Shown here: positions 53,548-62,297 of the stretch, piece by piece
Numbering within the stretch: position 1 is the first letter of the stretch
Layout: each line of letters begins with the position of its first letter
Assembly (NCBI RefSeq): GCF_016862095.1
Contig: NZ_BOMH01000033.1
Location: forward strand, 62,001-126,000
Direction of reading: 5' to 3'
From: Actinoplanes cyaneus
GTDB lineage: Bacteria; Actinomycetota; Actinomycetes; Mycobacteriales; Micromonosporaceae
Length of the DNA: 64,000 bases
The notes under the pieces: generated by a model
Database searches by the model: none
What the model was told of the DNA's origin: nothing
The model's input: only the letters and a program-made list of their open reading frames with translations
Translations under genes and position numbers: made by a program

Positions 53548-54495
53548 TCAGCCGATGCCGCGGTCCTCTTCGTTGATCATGCCGCTGCCCCAGATGTCGC
53601 TGTTCGGGGTGCGTCCGCCCATCCGGGCCGAGCCGGCGACGCCGCCGCTCACCGGGCCGGCGCCGCGTCCGGCAGCGGACCGCGCGGCATCCGCCGAGGC
53701 TGGTCGCTCGGCGCCGGACACGGCGGGACCCGCGCCGGACGTGGCGGATCGCGCGGTGCCGGACGTGGCGGAACGTGCGGTGTTCGCCCGGGTGGCGCCG
53801 GTCAGGGCGGCGGTGCCGGTGGCGGCGCTGGGGAGGTTCCCGGCGCCGGCCGCGTGGTGCAGCGGATTGTCGGTGAGACCGAGGCCGGTCGGGTCGGCGT
53901 TGCCCAGGTCGGCGGCGCCGGTGTCCCAGCCCGCGCCCGGCGCGGGAGCCGGCTGCGTCGCGGGCGGATGCTTGTGGACGCGGGTGGCGACCGAGGCCGG
54001 CGACGCGAAGTCCGGGCTGAACAGGGTGTGCGCCGGGCCGGGGAGGCGCCGGGCGCCGGTCGGCATCGCGCGGCCGCCCAGGACGCCGCTCTCGACCAGG
54101 CCCTTGAAGGTGGTCAGGTCGGCCTTGAGGCGGCGGTTCAGCGACTCCTGGCCGTGCCGGTCACTGGGCATGAGGAACGCGATGTCGGCCTCGAGCTGGG
54201 CGACGACCTGGGTCTTCGTCTCGCCCATCGGGCGCAGCGTCAGGGTCTCGGCGAGGAGCGGGCCCTCCATGGTCGACCAGGAGACCCGTTCGTCCGGTGT
54301 CCGCTCGATGATCTGCGCGTCGAACTCACGGCGCTTGCCGTCCACGTCCATGATCCAGTGGGTCTGATCGCTTCCGGTCGTGGTGACCTGGCGGACGCCC
54401 GTCATGAACCGTGGGTAGTTCTCGAACGCGGCGAGCTGCTCGTACACCGTGTGCAGCGGTGCACTGACCTCGATGGCCTGCTGAACCATACTCAT
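53548..54495 (-). CDS. SRPBCC-domain protein with long low-complexity tail
   Basis: 315 residues from ATG 54495 after GGGAGA. Residues 1-145 are an SRPBCC/cyclase-like domain (VQQAIEVSAPLHTVYEQLAAFENYPRFMTGVRQV ... RVSWSTMEGPLLAETLTLRPMG). Residues 170-315 are Ala/Ser/Thr/Gly/Pro-rich with short repeats (ARSATSG). No signal peptide. Such proteins are thought to bind hydrophobic ligands; the tail may be an unstructured linker. Convergent with the histidine kinase, separated by repeat E. Confidence 0.8.
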   Translation of the reverse strand: MSMVQQAIEVSAPLHTVYEQLAAFENYPRFMTGVRQVTTTGSDQTHWIMDVDGKRREFDAQIIERTPDERVSWSTMEGPLLAETLTLRPMGETKTQVVAQLEADIAFLMPSDRHGQESLNRRLKADLTTFKGLVESGVLGGRAMPTGARRLPGPAHTLFSPDFASPASVATRVHKHPPATQPAPAPGAGWDTGAADLGNADPTGLGLTDNPLHHAAGAGNLPSAATGTAALTGATRANTARSATSGTARSATSGAGPAVSGAERPASADAARSAAGRGAGPVSGGVAGSARMGGRTPNSDIWGSGMINEEDRGIG

Positions 54496-54580
54496 CGCAT
54501 CTCTCCCATGCTGAAGTGCTGGCATGACAGAGAGTACGGAGACGAGCACGACCCGTGTTCACTTTCGCCGAGTCCAGATC

Positions 54581-55315
54581 TCAGACTCGCCGCAGGTACT
54601 GCCAGCCTCCCACCTCGGCGGCGTACCGGGCGTCACTCGCGGGCACCAGCGTCACGCCGGCGTCCCGCAGCAGGGCCACCAGACGCGGCGACGGGCTGCG
54701 CCACGCCTCGCTGATCTCCACCACGGTCCCCGTACCGCGGCACGCGGCGGCCAGGTCGGCGATCAGCGCCGGCGACACCGCGGCGTCGTCCACACCGGCC
54801 TGCGCCAGCAGCGCCAGCGGGCGGGCCAGCTGCGTCGGCACGTACCGGGAGGCCCGCTCCAAGCCTTGCACGGTCGCCGCGATCAACTGCTCGGCGACCA
54901 GTTCGGCGGTCAGCGCGCCGTCGGCCAGCAGCGCACGGATCGCACGGGCGTCCAGTAGCTCGTCGCCGATCGGCAGGGCGGAGATCGCCACCGACAGGGC
55001 GTCGAGCTGGGTGAGGTCGGCCGGCAGTGCCAGCCAGCCGTCCGGGCGGACGATCTCGACCTCGGCGGCGACCCGCAGCGTCATCTCGGTGCGGTGCCGG
55101 GCGCGGCGCACCGCGTCGGCGTAGGCGTTCAGCCAGGTCGTGTCCGGCCCGGCCTGGTCCGCGAAGGTCAGCGCGGTCAGGCCGGCCCGGTCGGCGGCCG
55201 AGACCACCACGCCGACCGCGTCCCGCCCGGCCGAAAACCCGGTGTGCACGTGGGCATCCACCGTCAGATCCAGCGCGCACGCCGCGCCGATGACCGATTC
55301 CTGCTTTGCGCCCAC
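54581..55315 (-). CDS. PHP-like domain protein
   Basis: 244 residues from GTG 55315 (GTG 55321 also possible). The first motif DAHVHTGFSAGRDAV resembles the HxH metal site of PHP phosphoesterases, GLTALTFADQAG follows, and the end (GVTLVPASDARYAAEVGGW) matches the SDAH-type region with Arg in place of His. Missing His residues make full metal binding uncertain. No partner is adjacent; csrA lies 126 bases upstream on the same strand, so readthrough from the flagellar run is possible. Confidence 0.72.
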   Translation of the reverse strand: MGAKQESVIGAACALDLTVDAHVHTGFSAGRDAVGVVVSAADRAGLTALTFADQAGPDTTWLNAYADAVRRARHRTEMTLRVAAEVEIVRPDGWLALPADLTQLDALSVAISALPIGDELLDARAIRALLADGALTAELVAEQLIAATVQGLERASRYVPTQLARPLALLAQAGVDDAAVSPALIADLAAACRGTGTVVEISEAWRSPSPRLVALLRDAGVTLVPASDARYAAEVGGWQYLRRV

Positions 55316-55441
55316 GACCACTCCCCGACTGAAGTTCACCGTCGTGGAGAACAATCCCGGTCCTGCGTTGTCTCCGGGGTCAGCCGCCGGTGCAGGTGAG
55401 GTGCGCCCTCCCGCCGTACCTTCGCGGGCCGGGCGCACGCC

Positions 55442-55681
55442 TCAGTCGGCGGGCTTCTCGCCCACCATCCGGGTGATCGCGTCCACCGCCGCGTCGGTCG
55501 GCGACGCCGCCGCGCGGTTGCTCTCCTGCAACTCCCGGTACACCTCCTCGCGGTGCACCTGGACGTCACGCGGCGCCTGGATACCCAGCCGGATGACGTC
55601 GCCCCGGGCCTCCAGCACGGTGATCACGACGTCGTCGCCGATCATCACGCTCTCTCCGGCCCGTCTGGTCAGCACAAGCAT
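55442..55681 (-). CDS. csrA: Carbon storage/translation regulator CsrA
   Basis: 79 residues from ATG 55681 (MLVLTRRAGESVMIGDDVVI). Complete CsrA dimer core with the RNA-binding edges LTRRAGE and VHREEVYREL. A 25-residue tail (AAASPTDAAVDAITRM) extends past the usual end. CsrA binds GGA motifs in hairpin loops and blocks ribosome access; with FliW it controls flagellin mRNA in Bacillus. Upstream starts in the same frame run through tandem repeats and are rejected. Confidence 0.95.
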   Translation of the reverse strand: MLVLTRRAGESVMIGDDVVITVLEARGDVIRLGIQAPRDVQVHREEVYRELQESNRAAASPTDAAVDAITRMVGEKPAD

Positions 55682-55696
55682 CGACGCCCCTCCTCC

Positions 55697-55763
55697 AGCC
55701 ATGGAACGGAAAGCCGGCCATGTAACGAACAGCCGGCCATGGACGAAAGCCGGCCATGGAACC
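55697..55763 (-). repeat. Tandem repeats in the csrA leader
   Basis: AGCCGGCCATG occurs at 55712, 55731 and 55748, spaced 19 and 17 bases, with a fourth decayed unit (AGCCATGG) at 55697. On the csrA strand each unit reads CATGGCCGGCT plus TTTCGT-like bases, so ATG recurs. The last unit runs into GGAGGAGGGG, the csrA ribosome-binding site. Confidence 0.7.
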
Positions 55764-55774
55764 GACAGCATGAC

Positions 55775-55810
55775 AAAGGCGCGGTCGCTGGGAATCGCGA
55801 CCGCGCCTTT
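55775..55810 (-). terminator. Attenuator-like hairpin between fliW and csrA
   Basis: AAAGGCGCGGTCGC (55775-55788) and its exact complement GCGACCGCGCCTTT (55797-55810), 8-base loop, so on the minus strand it ends in TTT. It lies 55 bases after fliW and 94 bases before csrA, well placed to separate csrA expression from flgK-flgL-fliW. Confidence 0.75.
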
Positions 55811-55864
55811 GAGGGTCATTCACGACCCGGCCTGGGCCGTCGTCGAAAACCCTCGGCCGGAGTT

Positions 55865-56302
55865 TCAGAACGCCCGGTTCATGATTGCCCGGACCGGATA
55901 GCCGGACCCGGTCAGGACCGTCTGCATCGCCCGCATGCTGTCCCGGTCGACCACGATCGGGGCGAGGAGGTTCGCGGTGGTCTCCTCCTCGCTCGCCGTG
56001 ATGACGGCCAGCAGCAGCAGACGGTCCGGGTCCTTGGTGTTCAGCGCGGCGAACACCGCCTCGTCGATCTCCGGCGCGTACTCCGGGAAGAACGGCTCCG
56101 GCGGCGCCACCAGGAAGCGCAGCTCCGGGTTGTCGATCGAGGTCAGGGCGTAGAGCAGACCGTCGTCGTTCAGTCGCACCAGGACAAATTCCCTGTGCGA
56201 CGGGAACCCGGGCATGGGCGTCGCCATCGAGATGGTCGGCAGGCCCAGCGACGGGTCGGTCATGGTGGCCTCGATCGGTCGGGACATGGTGCGAGTAGTC
56301 AT
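55865..56302 (-). CDS. fliW: Flagellar assembly factor FliW
   Basis: 145 residues from ATG 56302 with GAGGTGA just upstream; GTG 56308 is an alternative that overlaps the flgL stop. Core matches FliW: MPGFPSHREFVLVRLNDDGLLYALTSIDNPELRFLVAPPEPFFPEYAPEI and ITASEEETTANLLAPIVVD. FliW binds either flagellin or CsrA, releasing CsrA when flagellin accumulates. It sits between flgL and csrA as in Bacillus. Confidence 0.94.
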   Translation of the reverse strand: MTTRTMSRPIEATMTDPSLGLPTISMATPMPGFPSHREFVLVRLNDDGLLYALTSIDNPELRFLVAPPEPFFPEYAPEIDEAVFAALNTKDPDRLLLLAVITASEEETTANLLAPIVVDRDSMRAMQTVLTGSGYPVRAIMNRAF

Positions 56303-56304
56303 GG

Positions 56305-57279
56305 TCACCTCAGGAAATCGATGAGCGAGGGCTGGATCACCTTGGCCGTGGCGGCCAGGGCGGCCTGATACGAGGTCTGCTGGAGCTGCAATTCCATGAT
56401 CGCCTTGGGCAGGTCGACATCCTCGATATCGGACAGCTGCGACGACACGGACATCAAGCGATCCTCAGCGGACTGCTTCATCTGCGTAACCCGATTGTAT
56501 CGGGCACCTACGTCCGAAAGAGTGGATTTCACGAGATCAGACGCTTTGTCAAGATTGGTCAGCCCCGTGTTCAAAGCGTCGGCATCGCCGGACTTCATCG
56601 CGGCGATGACGTCGTCCAGAACATGGAAGAGCTGGGCCGGATTGCGTACCTTGTTTGCGGCGTCGACGGGGTTGCCGGCGGCGTCGACGAAGCCACCGTC
56701 GTCGTCGACGAGGTAGTCAGAGCCGAACGCCTCGGAGCCACGGACATCGACTCTGACCTTCGCGTTCGGCCCGATGGCCCGTAACGTCTCGCCGGCGCCC
56801 TCGCCGATGTACTGCCCGGTGCTGTCGTAGGCCGACGAGTCCGGGGTGGAGCCGCCGAAGACGGGGCGGTCCAGATACTTCGAGTTGGCGAACTGGACCA
56901 GGTTGGCCTTGATCTGCTCGAGCTCGGCGGCCCGGGCCTTGTTCGCCTCGGGGGTGCCGCCTCCGCCGGTGCTGGCCGCCTCCAGCACGAGGTTACGGGC
57001 CACCGTCGTCAGCTCCTGCGTGTGCTGCAGGTTGTCCTGGACGACGCCGAGCCGGCCCGCGGCGTCGTCAGCGTTCGTCGAGTACTTCTTGTTCGCGCGC
57101 ACCTCCCCACGCAGTTGCAGGGCGGTGACGGTGCCGGTCGGTGAGTCCGACGGGCGGGTGAGCTGCTTCCCGCTGGAGATCTGGTCCTGCGCCTTCTGCG
57201 CCGCGCCGAGATTGCGCTGCAGGCTGGCCATGGTGCGGGTGCGCACACTGCTCTGGGTGATTCTGGGACTGCTGGACAT
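56305..57279 (-). CDS. flgL: Flagellar hook-associated protein 3
   Basis: 324 residues. N-terminal flagellin-like coil (ITQSSVRTRTMASLQRNLGAAQKAQDQISSGKQLTRPSDSPTGTV) and C-terminal coil (DLPKAIMELQLQQTSYQAALAATAKVIQPSLIDFLR). It forms the hook-filament junction after FlgK. It lies 15 bases downstream of flgK. Confidence 0.95.
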   Translation of the reverse strand: MSSSPRITQSSVRTRTMASLQRNLGAAQKAQDQISSGKQLTRPSDSPTGTVTALQLRGEVRANKKYSTNADDAAGRLGVVQDNLQHTQELTTVARNLVLEAASTGGGGTPEANKARAAELEQIKANLVQFANSKYLDRPVFGGSTPDSSAYDSTGQYIGEGAGETLRAIGPNAKVRVDVRGSEAFGSDYLVDDDGGFVDAAGNPVDAANKVRNPAQLFHVLDDVIAAMKSGDADALNTGLTNLDKASDLVKSTLSDVGARYNRVTQMKQSAEDRLMSVSSQLSDIEDVDLPKAIMELQLQQTSYQAALAATAKVIQPSLIDFLR

Positions 57280-57294
57280 GTGGGAACCCCTCGA

Positions 57295-58728
57295 CTATCG
57301 GCCGACCATGCCGGTCCGGTTGATCAGCTGGTCGAGCATCGAGTCGATGGTGGTGAGGACCCGGGACGCCGCTTCGTATCCGCGCTGGTAGGTGAGCAGG
57401 TTCGTCATCTCCTCGTCGAGGTTCACCCCGGACTCGGCGTCCCGCGCCGCGTCCACCTGGTCGGTCACCGCGTTCTGCACGTCGCGCCGGCGGATCGCGG
57501 ACTGCGCCGAGACCCCGAGCTCACCGATCATCGACTGGTACTCGGCGTCCGCGTCGGTCTTCGAGTCGGCCAGATCGGAGATCCGGTCGGCGATGTTGCC
57601 GTCCAGCACCTTCGGGGTGCCGGTCGGGTTGCCGCTGGAGATCTGCAGCTTGGCCGGATCGGTGACGGCGACCCGGATCTGGGCGGCGGTCACGTTCGCC
57701 GTGGAGCTGTTGTCGTTGCGGATGAAGAACGGCTTCCCGGTGGTGCCGTCGGTCGCGTACCCGCCGCTGTAGGCGGTGTTCACCGAGTCGGCGAGCTTCT
57801 GCGCGATCGTGTTCAGCCGGGTCGTGACGCTGTCCAGGGTGCCGCCCTTGGCGAGCAGCTCCATCGAGGCGCCCATCGTGCCGCCCGCGCCGACCGCCGC
57901 CTTGGTGTCCTTCCAGCGCAGGTTGACCTCGCTGCTGGCCAGATCCTCCAGCCGGGTGGCGCCGCCCGGCTCGATCTCGATCGACCGGGTGGCGAAACCG
58001 CTGACCAGCGGCGCGCTGCCGACGAAGACGTTGATCGCGCCGTTCTCCGCCTCGGTGGCGCTCGCCCCCACCAGCTCGGAGAGCTTGAGGATCTGCTGCG
58101 CCCGCTGGTCCTGCAGCTCGTTGGCCTGCAAACCGGACTGGGTGGCGATCACGATCTGGTTGTTCAGCTTGGCCACCGCGTCAGCCGCCTTGTTGACGTC
58201 GTCGACGTAGGTGTCCAGGCCGGTCCGCGCCGCCTTGTACTGATTGTTGAGCGCCGAGGCCGCGTCGTTGAGCGTCGAGGCGACCGTGGTGGCCTGCTCG
58301 AGCACCGCCGACTTGCCGGCCAGCTGGTCGGGGTTGGTGGTGATCGCGTTCCACCCATCCCACATGTCCGCGAGCCGGCCCTGCAGGGCGGTGTCGCTCG
58401 GCTCGGCGAACACATCCTCGATCAGGTTGTACGACCCGGCCCGCGCATTGTGGTACGCCGAGCTCGCGTGCTCGGTGTAACTGCGCTGGTCCATCGCCGC
58501 GTTGCGCAGCCGGTCCACGGAGGAGACGACTACGCCGTTGCCGACCGCGGTGGTGGTGGCGTACACGCCGGGCACCAGGTTGGCGTTCTGCGATTGCATC
58601 GTCACGCGCTGCCGGGTGTATCCCTCGGTGTTCGCGTTCGCGATGTTCTGGCCGCTGACCTCCAAGCCGCGCCGCTGCGCGTACAGGGAGGTCAGTGCGG
58701 TGTTGAGTCCACTGAAAGTGCTGCCCAT
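57295..58728 (-). CDS. flgK: Flagellar hook-associated protein 1
   Basis: 477 residues. N-terminus STFSGLNTALTSLYAQRRGLEVSGQNIANANTEGYTRQRV is the rod/hook family motif, and the C-terminus ends VNLDEEMTNLLTYQRGYEAASRVLTTIDSMLDQLINRTGMVGR. First hook-filament junction protein, secreted by the flagellar export apparatus. ATG 58728 shares one base with the flgN stop (TGATG). Confidence 0.95.
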   Translation of the reverse strand: MGSTFSGLNTALTSLYAQRRGLEVSGQNIANANTEGYTRQRVTMQSQNANLVPGVYATTTAVGNGVVVSSVDRLRNAAMDQRSYTEHASSAYHNARAGSYNLIEDVFAEPSDTALQGRLADMWDGWNAITTNPDQLAGKSAVLEQATTVASTLNDAASALNNQYKAARTGLDTYVDDVNKAADAVAKLNNQIVIATQSGLQANELQDQRAQQILKLSELVGASATEAENGAINVFVGSAPLVSGFATRSIEIEPGGATRLEDLASSEVNLRWKDTKAAVGAGGTMGASMELLAKGGTLDSVTTRLNTIAQKLADSVNTAYSGGYATDGTTGKPFFIRNDNSSTANVTAAQIRVAVTDPAKLQISSGNPTGTPKVLDGNIADRISDLADSKTDADAEYQSMIGELGVSAQSAIRRRDVQNAVTDQVDAARDAESGVNLDEEMTNLLTYQRGYEAASRVLTTIDSMLDQLINRTGMVGR

Positions 58729-59213
58729 CAGATCGCCTCATCAACGAGGGTGGGGCGGCGCACGCCGCCGGTGACGGTCTGGCCCTGCGGCCCGTACGTT
58801 TCCACACTCTCCGCGAAGACGAGCATGGTTTCGCGAGCCGCGCGTTGACCCGCGGTGAGCAGGTCGCGATTGACGTCGGCCAGGGCCCGGATCTCCGACG
58901 TCAAGAGCAGGAACGCCTTACGGTGCTGGTGCAACAGGTCCGACCAGGGATCGGGGGCCGCGTCGGCGAGCTCGCCGAGCGAGGCTTCCGGGTCGATGCC
59001 GAGCTCGGCGGCGACCTCCTGCGCGTAGGCGGCACGGATGACCTCGGTCTGGCGGATCTGATCGAGCACCACCTCCACCTCCCGGGTGGCGTGGCTGAGC
59101 CAGCGCGATCGGTTGGCCGCGAGAAGCAACTGCTCCTCCTCAAGCTTGAACAGCAGCATCTCCAGCAGCTCGCGAGAGCGCCACAGGACGCTGGCCAGGT
59201 CGGTCAGGCTCAC
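58728..59213 (-). CDS. flgN: FlgN-like export chaperone
   Basis: 161 residues from GTG 59213, after GGAGGA. All-helical (MSLTDLASVLWRSRELLEMLLFKLEEEQLLLAANRSRWL...), with the FlgN helical pattern and position before flgK. It should hold FlgK and FlgL for export. Its sequence is divergent, so the call rests on length, helices and place. First gene of the minus-strand flgN-K-L-fliW run. Confidence 0.82.
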   Translation of the reverse strand: MSLTDLASVLWRSRELLEMLLFKLEEEQLLLAANRSRWLSHATREVEVVLDQIRQTEVIRAAYAQEVAAELGIDPEASLGELADAAPDPWSDLLHQHRKAFLLLTSEIRALADVNRDLLTAGQRAARETMLVFAESVETYGPQGQTVTGGVRRPTLVDEAI

Positions 59214-59333
59214 CCGGTCCTCCGTCGTTCCGCTCGTCGGGCTGCACCCCGTTGGCAACCCGCTCATTCGGACAGGTCGGCATGTTCGCAGTGCCGCTGA
59301 GTGGTTTCCCCCAATCGGCATTTATCCGGTAAG

Positions 59334-59379
59334 CCGGAAAAGGCCGAAGAATTCTCGGAGAATCCTCAGGGCCTTCCGG
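59334..59379 (+). promoter_or_regulatory. Structured fliC leader with CsrA-site-like hairpin
   Basis: The outer stem CCGGAAAAGGCC (59334-59345) pairs with GGCCTTCCGG (59370-59379) with a 2-base bulge. Within its loop ATTCTCGGAGAAT (59351-59363) can form ATTC-TCGGA-GAAT, showing GGA in a loop, the classic CsrA target. A second GGA-rich site is the fliC ribosome-binding site AAGGAGGA (about 59441-59448). Confidence 0.6.
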
Positions 59380-59456
59380 CGGACAGCCGAAGGGAAAGAG
59401 GCAACACCGGCTCATGGATGGGCCGCTCAAGACCCCAGTCAAGGAGGAATCACCCA

Positions 59457-60734
59457 ATGGGTCTTCGCATCAACCAGAACATCGCCGCGCAGAACGCCTA
59501 CCGGAACCTCTCGGTCACGGACGGCCAGATGCAGAAGTCGCTGGAGAAGCTGTCCAGCGGTTTCCGGATCAACCGGGCGGCGGACGACGCGGCCGGCCTC
59601 TCGATCTCCGAGGGCCTGCGGTCGCAGACCGGCGGCCTCAAGGTCGCCGTGCGCAACACCCAGGACGGCGTCAGCGTCGCGCAGACCGCTGAAGGTTCGC
59701 TCAACGAGGTCACCTCGATCCTGCAGCGTATGCGTGACCTCGCCGTGCAGACGTCGAACGCCGGTTCGATGGACTCCGACGCCAAGGGCGCCGCCAACAA
59801 GGAGATGGACCAGCTCAACCAGGAGCTGGACCGGATCGGTGGCACCACGTCGTTCGGCAAGGCGAAGCTGCTGGACGGCTCGTTCGGCTCCACGTCGAAG
59901 TCGACCGGCACCGCGGCCCTCGACAAGAACGCCACGACCGCCCTGACCGCGGCGTCTCCCGCGGGCCCCTTCAACGGGGCAACCAGTTTCAAGATCACCC
60001 AGCTGGACGGCACCGACCTGACCACCGCCGGAGCCGGCGGCACGGATGCGTCGATCACGGTCAGCGTCGGGGCCCTCGCTCCGGGCTCCAGCGCCCAGGA
60101 CATCGCGAAGGCCGTCAACGACGGGATCTCGACGGCCCTCAAGGCCAAGGGTTACCAGGGCAACGAGGTCCAGATGTCGGCCAGCACCGACTCCTCGTCG
60201 AACTCGACGTTCAGCATGTCCGGCGTCGGCGCCTTCCAGGCCACCGACGTCGCCGGCGGCGGGCTCGCCGCGCTGAAGCTCGGCGCGACCGCCGGCACGA
60301 TCGCCAGCACCGACGTGTCCGCGGTCAGCGGTGGGAACACCGGCCGGTTCCAGGTCGGCGCCAACGCCAACGCCAACGAGCGGATCGGCGTCTCCATCGG
60401 TGCGATCGACTCGAAGACGCTCGGGACCGCGGCCCTGAACCTGACCACCAGCAGTGGGCCGGGCGACGCCATCACCGCGATCGACAAGGCCATCAAGTCG
60501 GTCTCGGACACCCGGGCGAACCTCGGTGCCGTCCAGAACCGCTTCGAGCACACCATCAACAACCTGAACGTCGCGGTGGAGAACCTCTCCGCCTCCGAGT
60601 CCCGGATCCGCGACACCGACATGGCCCAGGAGATGGTCTCCTTCACCCGGAACCAGATCCTCACCCAGGCCGGCACCTCGATGCTGTCCCAGGCCAACCA
60701 GTCGGCGCAGGGCGTTCTCTCCCTGCTCCGCTAA
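59457..60734 (+). CDS. fliC: Flagellin
   Basis: 425 residues. D0/D1 N-terminal (MGLRINQNIAAQNAYRNLSV, KLSSGFRINRAADDAAGLSISEGLRSQ, AQTAEGSLNEVTSILQRMRDLAVQ) and C-terminal (DTRANLGAVQNRFEHTINNLNVAVENLSASESRIRDTDMAQEMV, ending QANQSAQGVLSLLR) domains are canonical. The middle 170-330 is the variable surface domain. AAGGAGGA precedes ATG 59457. Transcribed away from flgN, with its own terminator at 60788, so it is likely a high-level single gene under FliW/CsrA control. Confidence 0.97.
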   Translation: MGLRINQNIAAQNAYRNLSVTDGQMQKSLEKLSSGFRINRAADDAAGLSISEGLRSQTGGLKVAVRNTQDGVSVAQTAEGSLNEVTSILQRMRDLAVQTSNAGSMDSDAKGAANKEMDQLNQELDRIGGTTSFGKAKLLDGSFGSTSKSTGTAALDKNATTALTAASPAGPFNGATSFKITQLDGTDLTTAGAGGTDASITVSVGALAPGSSAQDIAKAVNDGISTALKAKGYQGNEVQMSASTDSSSNSTFSMSGVGAFQATDVAGGGLAALKLGATAGTIASTDVSAVSGGNTGRFQVGANANANERIGVSIGAIDSKTLGTAALNLTTSSGPGDAITAIDKAIKSVSDTRANLGAVQNRFEHTINNLNVAVENLSASESRIRDTDMAQEMVSFTRNQILTQAGTSMLSQANQSAQGVLSLLR

Positions 60735-60787
60735 CCGAACTGATACCGACAGCAACTGAATCGGTCGCCTGAACGGCCGAAGAGGTA

Positions 60788-60818
60788 GGGGTAGCCGGCA
60801 GAAACAGTCGGCTACCCC
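60788..60818 (+). terminator. Terminator after fliC
   Basis: GGGGTAGCCG (60788-60797) and CGGCTACCCC (60809-60818), followed by T-rich GTTCCTTTTACC, a near-classic intrinsic terminator. Confidence 0.85.
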
Positions 60819-60853
60819 GTTCCTTTTACCCCCTCCACCGAAAGGGTGCGAAC

Positions 60854-62245
60854 GTGAGCAGCTCAGTTGACGGCCTTGTCAGCGGCATGAGTACGTCCAG
60901 CATCATCACCCAGCTCATGAAGGTGGAGGCGGCGCCGCAGGACCGACTCAAGACCAAGGTCAAGACCGCACAGACGACCGTTGCCTCGTACCAGTCGGTG
61001 AACAGCAAGCTCGCCGCGCTCAAGACCGCCGGAAGCACGCTCGGCGACCTGGCGACCTGGCGGTCGATCAAGGCGACCTCCAGCTCCACCTCGGTCACGG
61101 CGACCGCGACCAGCAGCCTCACCAGCGCGGCCGGCTCCACCACCTTCGACGTGATCTCGACCGCGGCGGCCCAGGTCACGACCACCGAGTATCCGGCCGG
61201 CAGCACCGACATCACCGACGGCAGCGGCACCCTCACCGTGACGGTCGGCTCGGGCAACCCGGTGACCGTGAACGTGACCGACAAGACGCCCGCCGGCATC
61301 GCCGCCGCCATCAACAGCACCAGTGGCGTCGGGGTCCGGGCCGGTGTCGTGACGACCGCCTCCGGCGACAGCATCCTGCAGCTCACCAGCAGCAAACCGG
61401 GTGTCGCGAACACCTTCACGGTCGACGGCCTCAGCGGCACCAGCAACGTGGTCACCGCCGCCACCGACGCGAAGATCCGGGTCGGCTCGCTGGTGGACCC
61501 GTCGGACCCGAGCAGCGGTCTGACCCCCGGCAGCTACGAGGTCACCAACAGCAGCAACACCTTCACCAACCTGCTCAGTGGCGTCAGCATCACGGTCACC
61601 AAGCCGGAGACGGGCGTGACCATCAACGCCCAGTCCGACGTGGCCGGGATCGCGGACAAGATGCAGGCGCTCGTCGACGCCGCCAACAGCGTGCTGACCG
61701 AGGTGAAGGCGCAGACCGCCTACGACGCGAACGCCAAGAAAGGCTCCCCGCTCACCGGCGACTTCATGGTCCGCAACATCTCGCAGACCATCCTGGGGTC
61801 GGTCAGCAGCGGCCTGGCGTACGACAACCCGGACTACGTCAAGCCCACCAACCCGAACGACCCGGTGGAGACCGCGGACAACCCGCTGAAGATCGCCTTC
61901 GGCAGCATGGCCAAGCTCGGCATCCAGCTCGACAGCACGGGCAAGCTGACGTTCGACTCCGCCAAGTTCACCGCTGCCTACAACGAGGACCCGGCCGCGA
62001 TCAAGAAGGCCGGCGTCGGCCTCGGCGACAACTTCGAGGCCATGGCCAAGAAGCAGTCGGACACGGTCACCGCTGTCGTCACCGGCCGCAGCAACGAGAT
62101 CGACAACCTGAACAACCAGATCAGCAACTGGGACACCCGGCTCAGCGCTCGGAAGCTGGCGTTGCAGAAGCAGTACACGGATCTGGAGACCGCCCTCGGA
62201 AAACTCAAGAACCAGTCCAGCTGGCTGTCCGGACAGCTCGGCTAG
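60854..62245 (+). CDS. fliD: Flagellar filament cap protein
   Basis: 463 residues from GTG 60854. N-terminal SVDGLVSGMSTSSIITQLMKVEAAPQDRLKTKV and C-terminal coil (NNQISNWDTRLSARKLALQKQYTDLETALGKLKNQSSWLSGQL) are typical FliD segments; the centre is Thr/Ser-rich beta sequence. It caps the filament and helps flagellin fold. The fliS gene follows after about 50 bases. Confidence 0.94.
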   Translation: MSSSVDGLVSGMSTSSIITQLMKVEAAPQDRLKTKVKTAQTTVASYQSVNSKLAALKTAGSTLGDLATWRSIKATSSSTSVTATATSSLTSAAGSTTFDVISTAAAQVTTTEYPAGSTDITDGSGTLTVTVGSGNPVTVNVTDKTPAGIAAAINSTSGVGVRAGVVTTASGDSILQLTSSKPGVANTFTVDGLSGTSNVVTAATDAKIRVGSLVDPSDPSSGLTPGSYEVTNSSNTFTNLLSGVSITVTKPETGVTINAQSDVAGIADKMQALVDAANSVLTEVKAQTAYDANAKKGSPLTGDFMVRNISQTILGSVSSGLAYDNPDYVKPTNPNDPVETADNPLKIAFGSMAKLGIQLDSTGKLTFDSAKFTAAYNEDPAAIKKAGVGLGDNFEAMAKKQSDTVTAVVTGRSNEIDNLNNQISNWDTRLSARKLALQKQYTDLETALGKLKNQSSWLSGQLG

Positions 62246-62297
62246 TCATGACGTCGCTCGCCCGTTGATCGCCATCCCACACTTTCCGAGGAGCCTT

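Noticed and set aside
59320..59345. Sigma-28 type promoter upstream of fliC
   Set aside because: GCCGAAGA resembles the -10 consensus, but no TAAA -35 box lies at the right distance; spacing does not fit.
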